From: Scylla paramamosain
Taxonomy: Eukaryota; Arthropoda; Malacostraca; Decapoda; Portunidae
Length of the DNA stretch: 64,000 nucleotides
NCBI RefSeq assembly: GCF_035594125.1
Contig: NC_087151.1
Span: 27,579,521-27,643,520 of the forward strand
Direction: 5' to 3'
In this document: in pieces, positions 63,515 through 64,000 of the stretch
Layout of the letters: each line of letters begins with the position of its first letter
How positions within the stretch are numbered: position 1 is the stretch's first letter
The notes under the pieces: generated by a model
Seen by the model: the letters and a program-made list of their open reading frames with translations, nothing else
What the model was told of the DNA's origin: nothing
Databases searched by the model: none
Position numbers and translations under genes: made by a program

Positions 63515-63597
<83 letters not shown>
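63515..63597. repeat. (TA)n microsatellite
   Basis: About 41 TA units close after the 3' end of the RNase H-bearing retroelement. Confidence 0.97.
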
Positions 63598-63600
<3 letters not shown>

Positions 63601-64000
63601 AGTATCTGACTTACCAAGTCACATGGGTCAGGTGTCCAGGGGCCGCACGGGTTTACTCAACTCTTAGACAACTCATAGAGAGGCAAGGGCGGGTATTGGC
63701 AAGGAAATCACAACATTCCTTGTCCAGTTTATTTAACACCTCCTTTAGGCCCGCGGCTACAAAGCAGACTCAGCTTGCTGTGTGCCCACAACTACACTCA
63801 GTCACTTGTCTCAGACATTGCCCATGCTTAATTTATAGACACAATAATTCACACACTCACATTCATACACTTGCCTAGCTAATATAGGTAAAACTATGCT
63901 AACTCATACACTCATGTACTCTGAATAACAATACCATGCCTCATTCACAAAATATACATGACTGTTTGATACACAGATGCCATCGGCATTCCCCTAGGTG

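Overview
This is a repeat-rich, AT-rich animal genomic window, most likely from a decapod crustacean (crab, shrimp or crayfish type). The evidence is very long dinucleotide microsatellites ((TC)n, (TA)n, (CA)n), decayed jockey/CR1-like, RTE-like and RNase H-bearing non-LTR retrotransposons, Tc1/mariner debris, tRNA-derived SINEs, and split genes with GT-AG introns. No operons, CRISPR arrays or rRNA genes were seen.

Two host genes are supported, and they converge. On the + strand, three in-phase exons (10164-10483, 21699-21761, 30949-31413) give the C-terminal part of a C2H2 zinc-finger protein. It has two classical fingers followed by three copies of a 14-residue repeat. Its 5' exons were not found. 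On the - strand, seven coding exons (58796 down to 47499) give a complete 313-residue orthologue of OGFOD3, a single-pass membrane 2-oxoglutarate/Fe(II) oxygenase-like protein. Every splice site is GT-AG and every phase joins. About 16 kb of intergenic sequence with no recognisable gene separates the two 3' ends.

Layout: 1-456 unannotated; 457-3638 a 5'-truncated jockey-like retroelement between microsatellites; 5100-6770 short repeats and two Tc1-like fragments; 10164-31413 the zinc-finger gene, whose 11.2 kb and 9.2 kb introns hold a MITE candidate, a second jockey-like copy (22619-24478), two DNA-transposon remnants and most of the (TC)n tracts; 31414-47498 intergenic, with a Harbinger-like MITE showing a TTA target duplication (38654-38976), a Tc1 remnant and a decayed RTE-like element; 47499-58796 OGFOD3, with retroelement fragments and a SINE in its introns and a decayed copy of the start of its last exon; 58797-64000 the OGFOD3 upstream region, a SINE, a TTAGG-rich minisatellite, compound microsatellites and the 3' half of an RNase H-bearing retroelement.

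The two genes show no evident functional link. I see no clear undescribed multi-gene system. The most distinctive items are the zinc-finger repeat tail and its Cys-rich preamble, the partial duplication of the OGFOD3 terminal exon, the TTA-flanked MITE, and the bias of long (CT)n tracts to the sense strand of introns.
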